Shown here one piece after another: positions 42,773-56,232 of a stretch of DNA of 64,000 nt (position 1 is its first letter; each line of letters starts with the position of its first letter). The position numbers were made by a program, and so were the translations under genes. This DNA is from Microbacterium esteraromaticum. GTDB taxonomy: Bacteria; Actinomycetota; Actinomycetes; Actinomycetales; Microbacteriaceae. The notes below the pieces were generated by a model that ran no database searches, was not told where the DNA came from, and was given only the letters and a program-made list of their open reading frames with translations. The stretch covers positions 682,001 to 746,000 of the forward strand of contig NZ_JAFBBS010000001.1 in assembly GCF_016907315.1 (NCBI RefSeq), read 5' to 3'.

Positions 42773-42991
42773 ATGCCCTCACCGCACGGGTTCGAGCACC
42801 GCGTCCGAGGCGACGAGGTCGTGATCCTGCATCACGGCATCCGGGCGGCCACCCTTCGCGGCGCGCGAGCGGCCGACTTCCTCAGCCGCGTCGAGACAGA
42901 CGATCCGCAGCTGCTGATGGCTCGTCTCACCGGCGACTACCGCCGGGGCAACGAGCGGGCCGCGCGGCGGCATCCGCGCAATGCCGGCTGA
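42773..42991 (+). CDS. Small hypothetical protein
   Basis: A 72-aa frame starting 2 nt after the pmt stop. The sequence starts EHRVRGDEVVILHHGIRAATLRG and is strongly basic at the end (NERAARRHPRNAG). No membrane segment or known motif was recognised. Position and third-base composition support a real gene co-transcribed with pmt; I have no function to offer. Confidence 0.65.
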   Translation: MPSPHGFEHRVRGDEVVILHHGIRAATLRGARAADFLSRVETDDPQLLMARLTGDYRRGNERAARRHPRNAG

Positions 42992-43011
42992 CCCGGGCTG
43001 ACGCGGTCGGA

Positions 43012-43938
43012 TCAGGCTACGGATTCCGGCGCGGTGTGGCCGGCGCGGTGCGCCTCATCGAACGTGGGCCGCTTGCCCATCAGCCTGCCGATCAGCAGCA
43101 CGACGCCGACGACCACCAGGCCGACCAGCATGCCGGCGACGGCGGACATGGCGGTGTTGCCGAGCCAGACGACGAAGCCGCCCAGCGAGGCGAGCAGCTC
43201 GTCGACACCGTGCAGCAGGTCGGCGGGTGCATGCCATCCGACCTCGCCGAGGTTGACGACCACCAGGTGACCGCCGACCCACAGCATCGCGACCGTGCCG
43301 ACCACGCTGATCACGCGGAACACGGCCGGCATCGATCGCACGATGCGGGTGCCCGTGTGCCGCACGTTGCGCGCCGGGTTCTTCGCCATGCGCAGCCCGA
43401 TGTCGTCGAGCTTGACGAGCAGTGCGACCGCCCCGTACACGACCCCCGTCATCAGCAGGGCGATCACCGCCAGCACTCCCAGGGTCTGCCAGATGCCCAG
43501 ACCGCGATCGAGGCTCGCCAGCGAGATGAGCATGATCTCGGTCGACAGGATCAGGTCGGTGCGGATCGCACCCCACACCAGTCGCTTCTCGTCTCTGGCA
43601 CCTTCGTCGTCGTGCCCGTGCCCGAAGCCGAACCACTCCAGCACCTTCTCGGCGCCCTCGAAGCAGAGATAGGTGCCTCCGATGATCAGCAGATAGGGCA
43701 GCACCCACGGCGCGAAGGCGGTCAGCACCATCGCGATGGGGATGATGATGAGGAACTTGTTCGCGATCGACCCGAGGGCGATCTTGCCCACGACCGGCAG
43801 CTCACGCGCGGGCGTCAGCCCCTGCACGTACTGCGGCGTGACGGCGGCGTCGTCGATGACGACGCCCGCAGCCTTCGCGGACGCCTTCATCGCGGCGCTC
43901 AGGATGTCGTCGACGACCGCCAGCAGACCAACCGACAT
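43012..43938 (-). CDS. DUF808 (YedI-like) inner membrane protein
   Basis: A 308-aa protein with about seven hydrophobic segments. The N-terminal MSVGLLAVVDDILSAAMKASAKAAGVVIDDAAVTPQYV region (read in parts) and the soluble loop FGHGHDDEGARDEKRLVWGAIRTD are hallmarks of DUF808/YedI. The loop is His/Asp-rich (GHGHDDE). The function of the family is unknown. The SD GGAGGAG is well placed before the ATG. Confidence 0.88.
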   Translation of the reverse strand: MSVGLLAVVDDILSAAMKASAKAAGVVIDDAAVTPQYVQGLTPARELPVVGKIALGSIANKFLIIIPIAMVLTAFAPWVLPYLLIIGGTYLCFEGAEKVLEWFGFGHGHDDEGARDEKRLVWGAIRTDLILSTEIMLISLASLDRGLGIWQTLGVLAVIALLMTGVVYGAVALLVKLDDIGLRMAKNPARNVRHTGTRIVRSMPAVFRVISVVGTVAMLWVGGHLVVVNLGEVGWHAPADLLHGVDELLASLGGFVVWLGNTAMSAVAGMLVGLVVVGVVLLIGRLMGKRPTFDEAHRAGHTAPESVA

Positions 43939-44045
43939 TCGGGCTCCTCCCCGGCACGCTCGGCGAGCGCGCTCCGGCCTGCAAGACTACTGTGCCCGCG
44001 CGGCCGCCACGAGAATCCGCGCGGACTGGCGGGCCGGTGGGTCGC

Positions 44046-45455
44046 CTAGCGAGCCTGCGTGTCGTCGAGCTGCTTGACCACGCCCTGGCGCGAGCGCCCC
44101 TTCGTCAGCCGTGAGAGGCCGAGAAGCGCGGCGGTGAGCGCGAGTGTGAGCAGCAGCTGGGTGCGCGCCGCCGGATCGATCATCGCGAGGGAGATGATCA
44201 GCGCGAGCAGCACGAGCGCGGCCCACGACAGCCACGGGAAGCCCCACATGCGCATCGGGAGCGCCTCACCGTCGCGGTCGGCGCGGCGGCGCAGGATGAT
44301 CTGCGAGACCGCGGTCGCGGCCCAGATGATGAGCACGGTCGACCCGACGATGTTGAGCAGCAGCCCCATGACCGTCTCAGGGAAGGCCCAGTTGAGCACG
44401 ACGGTGACGAAGCCGAAGGCGACCGACGCGAGCACGGCGACGTAGGGCACGCCGGCGGCGCTCGTGCGGGTGGATGCCAGCGGCGCCAGCCCCCGCTCGC
44501 CCAGCGAGTAGGCCATGCGCGAGGCGCCGTAGATATTGGCGTTCATGGCCGACAGCAGCGCCATCACGACGATGAGCGACATCACGAGGTCTACGCCGGG
44601 CACGCGCAGCGTGGACAGCACGGCCGAGAACGGCCCCTCGAGGACCTCGGGTGAGTTCCACGGCAGCACGGCCACGATCACGAAGATCGAGCCGAGGTAG
44701 AACACGAGGATGCGCACCATGACCTCGCGCACGATGCGCTTGATGTTGCGCGCCGGGTCGTCCGACTCGGCGGCGGCGATCGCGACGACCTCGGTGCCGC
44801 CGAACGCGAAGACGACGACCAGCAGCGCGGCGGCGATGCCCGCGATGCCGTGCGGTGCGAAGCCGCCGTGGTCTACGAGGTTGCCGATGCCCGTAGCGGG
44901 GACACCGGGGATGAAGCCGAGGATCGCGCATGCTCCCACCACGAGGAACGCGATGATGGCGAACACCTTGATCGCCGCGAACCAGAACTCGAAGCGGCCG
45001 TAGTTGCGCACGCCGAACAGATTGACCGCGGTGAGCGCGGCGACGAAGATGAGCACCCACAGCCACGCCGGCATGCCGGGAACCCACCCCTCGATGATGC
45101 CCGCGGCGCCCGTCGCCTCGGCGGCGATCACCACCACGAGCTGGATCCAGTAGAGCCAGCCGACCGCGCTTCCGGCGCTGCGACCCATGGCGCGCTGCGC
45201 GAACGAGCTGAAGGCGCCGGAGCTGGGGCGGGCGGCGACCATCTCGGCGAGCATCGCCATGATGAGGATCACGACGGTGCCTGCGATGAGGTACGACACG
45301 AGCACGGCGGGTCCTGCGATGCCGATGGCCTGACCCGATCCGACGAAGAGACCGGCGCCGATCGCGCCGCCGAGGCCCATCATCGAGATCTGCCGGCGGG
45401 TGAGCCCGGGATGCAGACCCTTGGTGGTCGTCGTGGTCAGTGGCACCTCGGCCAT
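44046..45455 (-). CDS. APC-family amino acid permease
   Basis: Twelve-helix amino acid/proton symporter, 469 aa. The family N-terminus RRQISMMGLGGAIGAGLFVGSG is present, and the helix 8 to 9 region has YGASRMAYSLGERGLAPL. It looks closest to the GabP/AnsP/CycA group (gamma-aminobutyrate, asparagine or D-Ala/Ser). SD AGGAGG lies 7 nt before ATG 45455. The specific substrate is not assigned. Confidence 0.9.
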   Translation of the reverse strand: MAEVPLTTTTTKGLHPGLTRRQISMMGLGGAIGAGLFVGSGQAIGIAGPAVLVSYLIAGTVVILIMAMLAEMVAARPSSGAFSSFAQRAMGRSAGSAVGWLYWIQLVVVIAAEATGAAGIIEGWVPGMPAWLWVLIFVAALTAVNLFGVRNYGRFEFWFAAIKVFAIIAFLVVGACAILGFIPGVPATGIGNLVDHGGFAPHGIAGIAAALLVVVFAFGGTEVVAIAAAESDDPARNIKRIVREVMVRILVFYLGSIFVIVAVLPWNSPEVLEGPFSAVLSTLRVPGVDLVMSLIVVMALLSAMNANIYGASRMAYSLGERGLAPLASTRTSAAGVPYVAVLASVAFGFVTVVLNWAFPETVMGLLLNIVGSTVLIIWAATAVSQIILRRRADRDGEALPMRMWGFPWLSWAALVLLALIISLAMIDPAARTQLLLTLALTAALLGLSRLTKGRSRQGVVKQLDDTQAR

Positions 45456-45560
45456 GGCGGACCTCCTCGTCCGGTCGCGGGAAGCGCGGCGTGCGCGTCG
45501 CTCCGAAGCGCAACACTAGAACGGCGTGCCATCCCGATGCAAAATGCCGCGAGATCACCG

Positions 45561-45590
45561 CGCACCGTGCGCGCTGAGGCACGGCGTGCG
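45561..45590. terminator. Possible stem-loop after the DUF255 gene
   Basis: CGCACCGTGC (45561-45570) can pair with GCACGGCGTGCG (45579-45590) with one bulged base and an 8-nt loop. It lies downstream of the DUF255 gene on the minus strand, in a 170-bp gap. There is no T-tract, so the role is uncertain. Confidence 0.3.
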
Positions 45591-45625
45591 GTCTCCTCAG
45601 TGATCAGAATGCGCACCCGTGGCCG

Positions 45626-47401
<1,776 letters not shown>

Positions 47402-47407
47402 TCCCCC

Positions 47408-47413
47408 ACGCTA
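47408..47413 (-). promoter_or_regulatory. -10 box of the DUF255 gene
   Basis: TAGCGT (47413-47408) ends 6 nt before ATG 47401. Confidence 0.5.
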
Positions 47414-47472
47414 CGCCGAGACCCCCTGCCCCGGGGCTGTGCGGCCGGAGGCAGAGGGTCTCGAGATTCGCG

Positions 47473-49718
<2,246 letters not shown>

Positions 49719-49724
49719 TCGCTG

Positions 49725-49766
49725 ATCGTAGCGACCGGTCGCGACCGGGATCGGCGGCGATACGAT
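49725..49766. promoter_or_regulatory. Divergent leaderless promoters of the membrane protein gene and hrpA
   Basis: Minus strand TACGAT (49730-49725) is 6 nt before GTG 49718, and plus strand TACGAT (49761-49766) is 8 nt before ATG 49775. The same hexamer serves both directions in a 56-bp gap. Confidence 0.5.
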
Positions 49767-49774
49767 GGAGGGCT

Positions 49775-52700
49775 ATGTCGTCGCCCGTCATCACCTACCC
49801 GCCCGAGCTGCCGGTCAGCGCGGCGCGCGACGAGATCGCCGCCGCGATCCGCGACAGCCAGGTCGTGATCGTCGCGGGTGCGACCGGGTCTGGCAAGACG
49901 ACCCAGCTGCCGAAGATCTGCCTCGAGCTCGGGCGGGAGCGCATCGCGCACACCCAGCCGCGGCGTCTGGCGGCCCGCACGATCGCCGAGCGCGTGGCCG
50001 AGGAGCTGCACGTCGAGCTCGGCGACCTGGTCGGCTACAAGGTGCGCTTCACCGACCAGGTGTCTGATGCCACGCGCATCGCGCTGATGACCGACGGCAT
50101 CCTGCTGAACGAGATCCATCGCGATCGGCTGCTGCGACGCTACGACACGATCATCATCGACGAGGCGCACGAGCGCTCGCTCAACGTCGACTTCCTTCTG
50201 GGGTACCTGCGGCGGATCCTGCCCGAACGGCCCGACCTCAAGGTCATCATCACCTCGGCGACGATCGATCCCGAGAGCTTCGCGGCGCACTTCGCCGACG
50301 CGAACGGAGAGCCCGCGCCGATCATCGAGGTCTCCGGCCGCACGTACCCCGTCGAGATCAGGTATCGTCCGCTCGTCGACGACGCCGCAACTCCGGAAGA
50401 ATCCCGCGAATCGGGAGCGGGACGACCTGAGCGGCGCGGTTCGTCGGCGAGACTCCGAAGTTCTGACGGCAGCGCCTCCGAGCCGGAGGACGAGGTCACG
50501 GCCATCGTGTCGGCCCTGCGCGAGCTCGACCGCGAGGCGCCGGGCGACGTACTCGTGTTCCTGCCCGGCGAGGCCGAGATCCGCGATGCGGCGGACGCCG
50601 TGCGCGGCGCGTACCGCTCGTCGACCTCGCCCGTCGAGGTGCTGCCGCTGTACGGCCGCCTCTCGGCCGCTGAGCAGCACCGGGTCTTCGAGCCGTCGAA
50701 GGTCGCCGGTGTACGTCGCCGCGTGGTGCTGGCCACCAACGTCGCCGAGACGAGCCTCACCGTGCCTGGCATCAAGTACGTGGTCGACACCGGCACCGCC
50801 CGCATCTCCCGGTACAGCGCCCGCTCGAAGGTGCAGCGGCTGCCCATCGAGGCGGTGTCACAGGCATCCGCGAACCAGCGCTCCGGCCGCGCGGGCCGAA
50901 CCAGCGACGGCATCGCGATCCGTCTGTACAGCGAGGACGACTTCGAGAAGCGGCCGGAGTTCACCGAACCGGAGATCCTGCGCACCTCGCTCGCCTCGGT
51001 CGTGCTGCAGATGCTGTCGCTGGGCTTCGGCGACATCACCGCGTTCCCCTTCCTCACCCCGCCCGACTCCCGCGGCGTGAAGGCCGCCCTCGACCTGCTC
51101 ACCGAGATCGGCGCCGTCGACCTCACTCGCTCCTCCTCAGGCTCCGGAACCGGGCAGCCCCGCCTGACGAGGATCGGTCGCGACATCGCGCGGATGCCCA
51201 TGGATCCTCGGTTCGCGCGGATGCTGATCGAAGCGACGCGCTCGGGCGGTCAGGTGCTCGCCGACGTCATGGCGATCGTCGCCGGGCTGTCGATCCAGGA
51301 CGTGCGCGAGCGCCCCAGCGCCGACGCCCCGCAGTCGGTGCGCGATGAGGCCGATCGCATGCACGCGCGCTTCGCCGATCCGACCAGTGACTTCCTCACC
51401 CTGCTGAACCTGTGGAACCACCTGCGCGAGCAGCAGAAGGAGCTCGGCTCGAGCGCCTTCCGCCGCATGTGCCGCAGCGAGCACCTGAACTACGTGCGCG
51501 TGCGGGAGTGGTTCGACGTGCACCGTCAGCTGCGCACGCTCGTGAAGGCGCCGAGGGACACGGCTCGGGGCGACGGTGCGACCGACCCCGATGCCCTCCA
51601 CCGGGCGATCCTGGCCGGGCTGCTCTCGCAGATCGGCATCCTCGACGAGCGCACCGCATCGCCGAGCGCCAACAAGGCCAAGGGCGAGAAGCGCCGCATC
51701 GCCGAGTACCGCGGCGCCCGCGGCATCCGGTTCTCGATCTTCCCCGGCTCGGGACTGCGAAAGAAGTCGCCGCAGGCGGTCATGGCCGCTGAGGTCGTCG
51801 AGACCTCCCGCACCTTCGCGCGCACGGTCGCGGCGATCGATCCGGCGTGGGCCGAGGCCCTCGCCGGCGACCTCGCCAAGCGCCAGGTCACCGAACCGCA
51901 CTGGTCGAAGGATGCCGGTGCCGCGGTCGCCTACGAGAAGGTGACGCTGTTCGGGGTCGAGATCATCCCGAAGCGACGAGTGCAGTTCGCGCGGATCGAT
52001 CGCGCGGGGGCGCGCGAGCTGTTCCTGCGCCACGCGCTCGTCGAAGGCGAGTGGGATCCGTCGCGGATCGACAAGCGCGTCAGCGCGTTCTGGCGGGCGA
52101 ACGCCGAGCTGCGCCGACGGCTCGAGAAGCTCGAGGAGCGCGAGCGCCGCCGCGACATCCTCGCGGGCGACGAGACGGTCTTCGCGTTCTATGACGAGCG
52201 CATCCCGCGCGAGGTGTTCGACGTGCGATCCTTCGAGAAGTGGTGGCGCGACGCGCTGCAGAAGACGCCCAAGCTGCTCGTGATGCGCGAGAGCGACCTC
52301 GTCGACGACGACAGCCGGTCCGATCAGAGCGAGTTCCCCACTCGGTGGCAGCAGGACGACCAGGTGCTGGGCCTCGCGTACCGCTTCGAACCAGGCGCCG
52401 AAGACGACGGCGTCAGCGTCGTGATGCCGCTCGCGCTGCTGCAGCAGGTCCGTGACACCGGCTTCGACTGGCAGGTTCCGGGGCTCCGCGCCGAACTGAT
52501 CACCGCACTGCTGCGCGCCCTGCCCAAGGCGATCCGCCGCCATGTCGTGCCTGCCGCCGATTGGGCGGAGAAGTTCGGCGAGCAGCTCGCCGCCGAAGGG
52601 CCGGAGCACCACTCCGGCGTGCCTGCACGCACGCTCAAAGAGGCGCTGGCGAAGCTCATCCAGCCGCTCGCCAATCAGCCCGTCTCTGCCGCCGACTTCG

Positions 52701-53794
52701 ACGACGCCCGCGTGCCGGGTCACCTGCTGGTGAACTTCCGGGCCGTCGACGAACGGGGCCGGATCGCCGGGTCCGGTCGCGATCTGCAGGACCTGCAGCA
52801 GCGTCTGTCGGATCGGTCCCGGCAGAGCGTGACCCGCTCGCTGAACCGTCCGGACCAGGGCCGCACCGCCGGCCCCCGTCGTGAGGCCGAGCGCGTCGCA
52901 GCCGCATCGACCCGTGGTCCGATCGAGCGAGACGACCTGACCGATTGGACCTTCGGCGACCTGCCCGAGGTGCTCGACACCCGCGTCGCCGGTGGCACCG
53001 TGCGCGGGTACCCGGCGATCGTCGACCGGGGGAAGTCGGTCTCGGTTCGGGTCGAGGCGACGGCGGATGCCGCGGCCGCGGCGACCAGGGCGGGCGTGCT
53101 GCGCCTCGTGCTGCTGAACGTCCCCTCCCCCGCCTCGTACGTGCAGAACCACCTGACCGCGCCCGAGAAGCTCGCGCTCGCCGCATCGCCGTATGAGAAC
53201 GTCGCCGCGCTCATCGAGGACGCGCGCACGGCCGTCGTGCGCTCCCTCGTCGATGCGCGTGTGCCGGGCGGGGTGATCCGCACCGAAGCGGAGTTCCGCC
53301 GGGTGCGCGACGAGGTGAATGCCGAGCTCGTCGACGCGCTCTTCGCCTGCGTGTCGCTCGTCGCGAAGATCCTCACGAAGAGCCGTGACGTCGAGCGCGG
53401 CATCAAGTCGCAGAACTCGCTCGCGCTGCTCGGTCCGCTGAACGACATCCGCTCGCAGCTGAGCGCGCTGATCCGGCCCGGCTTCATCTCGGCGACCGGC
53501 GTCGAGCGCCTCACTCACCTGCCCCGCTACCTCGACGGCATGCTCGAGCGGCTGAAGACCCTCGCGAACGAACCGGGCAGGGACCGTACACGGATGACGG
53601 AGTACGAGCGGGTCGCGAAGGCGTTCGGCGACGCCGGCGGAACCGTGCCGCTCGGCCCGGATGCTCCAGCCGACCTCGTCGAGGTGCGCTGGCTGCTCGA
53701 GGAGTACCGCGTCAGTGTCTTCGCCCAGCGGCTCGGCACTGCACAGCCGGTCTCGCCGCAGCGCATCATGAAGGCGCTCGCGGCCCGCGCCTGA
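49775..53794 (+). CDS. hrpA: ATP-dependent RNA helicase HrpA
   Basis: DEAH-box helicase of 1339 aa. Motif I GATGSGKTTQLPKI, DEAH box IIIDEAHERSL, motif III TSATID and motif VI QRSGRAGRTSDG are in order in the first 400 residues. The helicase-associated domain and the long C-terminal DUF3418 region follow, as in Escherichia coli HrpA. An extra 30 or so polar residues (about 205-235, ATPEESRESGAGRPER onward) interrupt the link between the two RecA domains. Start is ATG 49775 (MSSPVITYPPELP); upstream codons are in frame but lie in the promoter. Confidence 0.95.
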   Translation: MSSPVITYPPELPVSAARDEIAAAIRDSQVVIVAGATGSGKTTQLPKICLELGRERIAHTQPRRLAARTIAERVAEELHVELGDLVGYKVRFTDQVSDATRIALMTDGILLNEIHRDRLLRRYDTIIIDEAHERSLNVDFLLGYLRRILPERPDLKVIITSATIDPESFAAHFADANGEPAPIIEVSGRTYPVEIRYRPLVDDAATPEESRESGAGRPERRGSSARLRSSDGSASEPEDEVTAIVSALRELDREAPGDVLVFLPGEAEIRDAADAVRGAYRSSTSPVEVLPLYGRLSAAEQHRVFEPSKVAGVRRRVVLATNVAETSLTVPGIKYVVDTGTARISRYSARSKVQRLPIEAVSQASANQRSGRAGRTSDGIAIRLYSEDDFEKRPEFTEPEILRTSLASVVLQMLSLGFGDITAFPFLTPPDSRGVKAALDLLTEIGAVDLTRSSSGSGTGQPRLTRIGRDIARMPMDPRFARMLIEATRSGGQVLADVMAIVAGLSIQDVRERPSADAPQSVRDEADRMHARFADPTSDFLTLLNLWNHLREQQKELGSSAFRRMCRSEHLNYVRVREWFDVHRQLRTLVKAPRDTARGDGATDPDALHRAILAGLLSQIGILDERTASPSANKAKGEKRRIAEYRGARGIRFSIFPGSGLRKKSPQAVMAAEVVETSRTFARTVAAIDPAWAEALAGDLAKRQVTEPHWSKDAGAAVAYEKVTLFGVEIIPKRRVQFARIDRAGARELFLRHALVEGEWDPSRIDKRVSAFWRANAELRRRLEKLEERERRRDILAGDETVFAFYDERIPREVFDVRSFEKWWRDALQKTPKLLVMRESDLVDDDSRSDQSEFPTRWQQDDQVLGLAYRFEPGAEDDGVSVVMPLALLQQVRDTGFDWQVPGLRAELITALLRALPKAIRRHVVPAADWAEKFGEQLAAEGPEHHSGVPARTLKEALAKLIQPLANQPVSAADFDDARVPGHLLVNFRAVDERGRIAGSGRDLQDLQQRLSDRSRQSVTRSLNRPDQGRTAGPRREAERVAAASTRGPIERDDLTDWTFGDLPEVLDTRVAGGTVRGYPAIVDRGKSVSVRVEATADAAAAATRAGVLRLVLLNVPSPASYVQNHLTAPEKLALAASPYENVAALIEDARTAVVRSLVDARVPGGVIRTEAEFRRVRDEVNAELVDALFACVSLVAKILTKSRDVERGIKSQNSLALLGPLNDIRSQLSALIRPGFISATGVERLTHLPRYLDGMLERLKTLANEPGRDRTRMTEYERVAKAFGDAGGTVPLGPDAPADLVEVRWLLEEYRVSVFAQRLGTAQPVSPQRIMKALAARA

Positions 53795-53804
53795 TCCGTC
53801 GAGG

Positions 53805-53810
53805 TAGCGT
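53805..53810 (+). promoter_or_regulatory. -10 box of the oxidoreductase gene at 53818
   Basis: TAGCGT ends 7 nt before ATG 53818, only 10 nt past the hrpA stop. Confidence 0.45.
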
Positions 53811-53817
53811 GGGGCGC

Positions 53818-54762
53818 ATGGCTCACGCAATCGTCTACACCGAGATCGGCACGCCTGACGTCCTGCACCTCACCGAGATCCCCGAGCCCGTCGCGGGCCC
53901 CGGCGAGGTGGTCGTGCGCATCGAGGCGGCCGGAGTGAATCCGCTGGATGCCAAGCTGCGCCGCGGCGCCCGCCCCTCGCCCCCCATCGTCGAACCGCGC
54001 CGCGTCGGCTTCGACGGAGCGGGTGTCGTCGCAGGCCTCGGCGAGGGCGTCACGGGTTTCGCGATCGGCGACCGCGTCGTCGTCGACAATGTGCTCGGCA
54101 CCTACGCGAGCGCCCTCGCTGTTCCCGTGTCGAAGCTGTTCCGCCTCTCCGACGGCGTGACGATGGCCGAGGGCGCAGCCCTCGGCATACCGGTCGGAAC
54201 CGCCTACCAGTGCCTGCGCTCGCTCGAGGTGGCGAAGGGCGACACCCTCCTGGTGCACGCGGGCTCGGGGGCCGTCGGGCAGGCCGCCGTGCAGTACGCC
54301 GTCCTGTGGGGCGCGAGGGTGATCGCCACCGGCAGCCCCGGGCGATTCGACCAGCTGCGCGCGCTCGGCGCTGAGCCCGTCGCATACGGCGAGGGGCTGA
54401 CCGAGCGCGTGCGCGAGGTCGCCCCCGGCGGTGTCACGGTCGCTCTCGACTGCGCGGGCACCGACGAGGCGATCCGCACCTCGCTCGACCTCGTCGACGA
54501 CCGCGACCGCATCGCGACGATCGTCCGAGGCCCGGATGCGGCCGACTTCGGCATCCGGGCGTTCTCGGGCGGCAGTCCCGTCCCTCTCACGGAAGAGGAG
54601 CAGGCGTGGCGGCAGGAGGCGATACCGCTGACGATCAACCTCATCGAAGCCGGCGACTTCCAGGTCGAGCTCGGCCCCGAGCTGCCCCTCGCCGAGGCGG
54701 CCAGGGCGCACGAGCTGATCGAGCGGCACGCCGCCGACGGCAAGATCATCCTCATCCCCTGA
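53818..54762 (+). CDS. NADPH-dependent quinone oxidoreductase-like enzyme (MDR family)
   Basis: A 314-aa zinc-independent medium-chain reductase. The N-terminal GroES-like part includes EAAGVNPLDAKLRRG and GFDGAGVV. The Rossmann part has LLVHAGSGAVGQAAVQYA, the AxGxxG-type NADPH motif of quinone reductases. No zinc-binding Cys/His set is seen. The substrate is unknown. ATG 53818 is preferred over the in-frame GTG 53809. Confidence 0.88.
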   Translation: MAHAIVYTEIGTPDVLHLTEIPEPVAGPGEVVVRIEAAGVNPLDAKLRRGARPSPPIVEPRRVGFDGAGVVAGLGEGVTGFAIGDRVVVDNVLGTYASALAVPVSKLFRLSDGVTMAEGAALGIPVGTAYQCLRSLEVAKGDTLLVHAGSGAVGQAAVQYAVLWGARVIATGSPGRFDQLRALGAEPVAYGEGLTERVREVAPGGVTVALDCAGTDEAIRTSLDLVDDRDRIATIVRGPDAADFGIRAFSGGSPVPLTEEEQAWRQEAIPLTINLIEAGDFQVELGPELPLAEAARAHELIERHAADGKIILIP

Positions 54763-54849
54763 GCCGATCGCGCACGGCACTCCGACGCACGTCGCAACAG
54801 TTCGACACACGACGCGCGCAGCGGCGCCCCTGCGGAGCATCATGAGCAC

Positions 54850-56190
54850 ATGACTTCCCCTGGTGCCGAGACGACGCCGGCTTTCGCGACCGCGCAGGTG
54901 CAGGCCGGCTACCAGCCGACCGGGGTGATCAGCGCCGTCCCGCCGATCCATCAGACAGCGGCCTACGAGTTCTCCTCCCTCGCCGAGGCGGCCGACCTGT
55001 TCGCCCTGCGCAAGACGGGCATCATCTACAGCCGCAACGCCAATCCGACCCAGCAGATCCTCGAAGAGCGGGTCGCGCTGCTCGAGGGCGGCGTGAGCGC
55101 TGTCGCCGTCGCCTCCGGCCAGGCCGCCGTGGCGGTCACGATCCTCGCGCTCGTGCACCGCGGCGGTCACGTGGTCGCAGCCGACCAGCTGTACGGCGGC
55201 ACGATCGACCTGCTGCAGGAGACGCTCGACGACTTCGGCATCTCGGTGACCTTCGTCGACCAGGACGACCTCGGCGCCTGGCGCGATGCCATCACCCCGC
55301 GCACCCGGCTGCTGTTCGCCGAGTCGGTCGCCAACCCGATCGCCCAGGTGCTCGACATCCGCGCGGTGGCCGACATCGCGCACGAGGCCGGCGTTCCGCT
55401 CGTCATCGACAACACGGTGGGCACGCCTCACCTCGTGCGCCCCGGCGAGCACGGCGCCGACTTCGTCGTGCACTCAGCCACCAAGTTCCTCTCGGGACAC
55501 GGCAGCTCGCTGGGCGGCGTGGTGGTCGACCAGGGCAGCTTCGACTTCGGTGCGCAGCCCGAGCGGTGGCCGCAGTTCACGGGACCGTACACGCGCTTCG
55601 GCGACCTCGTGCTGTGGGAGCGGTTCGGCCGAGGAGGGGCGTTCGCCGCCCTCGTGAAGTCGAAGTACGTGCACGATCTCGGCCCGTCGCTGTCGCCGTT
55701 CAACGCCTGGCAGATCCTGCAGGGCGTGGAGACGCTCGACCTGCGGGTCGCGCGGCAGTCGGCGACCGCGCGCCTGATCGCCGAGCACCTGGCGCAGCAT
55801 CCCGCCGTCGCCCGGGTGCACCATCCCTCGCTCGCCGGCAATCCGTGGAACGAACTCGCGTCGCGGTACCTGCCGAGAGGCGCCCCGTCGGTCTTCTCTT
55901 TCGACCTCGTCGGCGCGGAAGACGAGCAGGCGTTTCCCCAGGTCGCGAGCGTCGTCGACGAGCTGCGGGTCTTCCGTCTCATCGCGAACATCGGCGACGC
56001 GCGCAGCATGGTCGCCCACCCGGCGTCGATGACCCACTCGCACCTGACCGCCGCCCAGCGGGAGGCCGCGGGGATCTCGCTGAACACGGTGCGTGTGTCA
56101 GCGGGGCTCGAAGACCCGGCCGACCTGATCGCCGATCTCGACCGCGTGCTTGCACCGCTGCGGGAGCACGCTCTCGTCGGCGCACGCTGA
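54850..56190 (+). CDS. metY: O-acetylhomoserine sulfhydrylase (Cys/Met metabolism PLP enzyme)
   Basis: Makes homocysteine (or related thioethers) from O-acetylhomoserine and sulfide. PLP Lys212 lies in HSATKFLSGHGSS. The active-site segments YSRNANPTQQILEERVALLEGG and AVASGQAAVAVTILAL fit the MetY group, as does the 446 aa length. The start codon ATG 54850 is overlapped by the end of a 3-codon ORF (54842-54853). The window also holds a methionine importer at 9.5-12.2 kb. Confidence 0.9.
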   Translation: MTSPGAETTPAFATAQVQAGYQPTGVISAVPPIHQTAAYEFSSLAEAADLFALRKTGIIYSRNANPTQQILEERVALLEGGVSAVAVASGQAAVAVTILALVHRGGHVVAADQLYGGTIDLLQETLDDFGISVTFVDQDDLGAWRDAITPRTRLLFAESVANPIAQVLDIRAVADIAHEAGVPLVIDNTVGTPHLVRPGEHGADFVVHSATKFLSGHGSSLGGVVVDQGSFDFGAQPERWPQFTGPYTRFGDLVLWERFGRGGAFAALVKSKYVHDLGPSLSPFNAWQILQGVETLDLRVARQSATARLIAEHLAQHPAVARVHHPSLAGNPWNELASRYLPRGAPSVFSFDLVGAEDEQAFPQVASVVDELRVFRLIANIGDARSMVAHPASMTHSHLTAAQREAAGISLNTVRVSAGLEDPADLIADLDRVLAPLREHALVGAR

Positions 56191-56220
56191 CTCGAGCGCC
56201 GACGATGTCCGACGCCCCGA

Positions 56221-56226
56221 TACGCT
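56221..56226 (+). promoter_or_regulatory. -10 box of the Gfo/Idh/MocA gene
   Basis: TACGCT ends 6 nt before ATG 56233; no other start signal is seen. Confidence 0.45.
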
Positions 56227-56232
56227 GAAGGC

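Noticed and set aside
51137..53830. 897-codon open frame on the minus strand
   Set aside because: Antisense to hrpA in its C-terminal half. HrpA has continuous family features there; the opposite frame has only low-information sequence.
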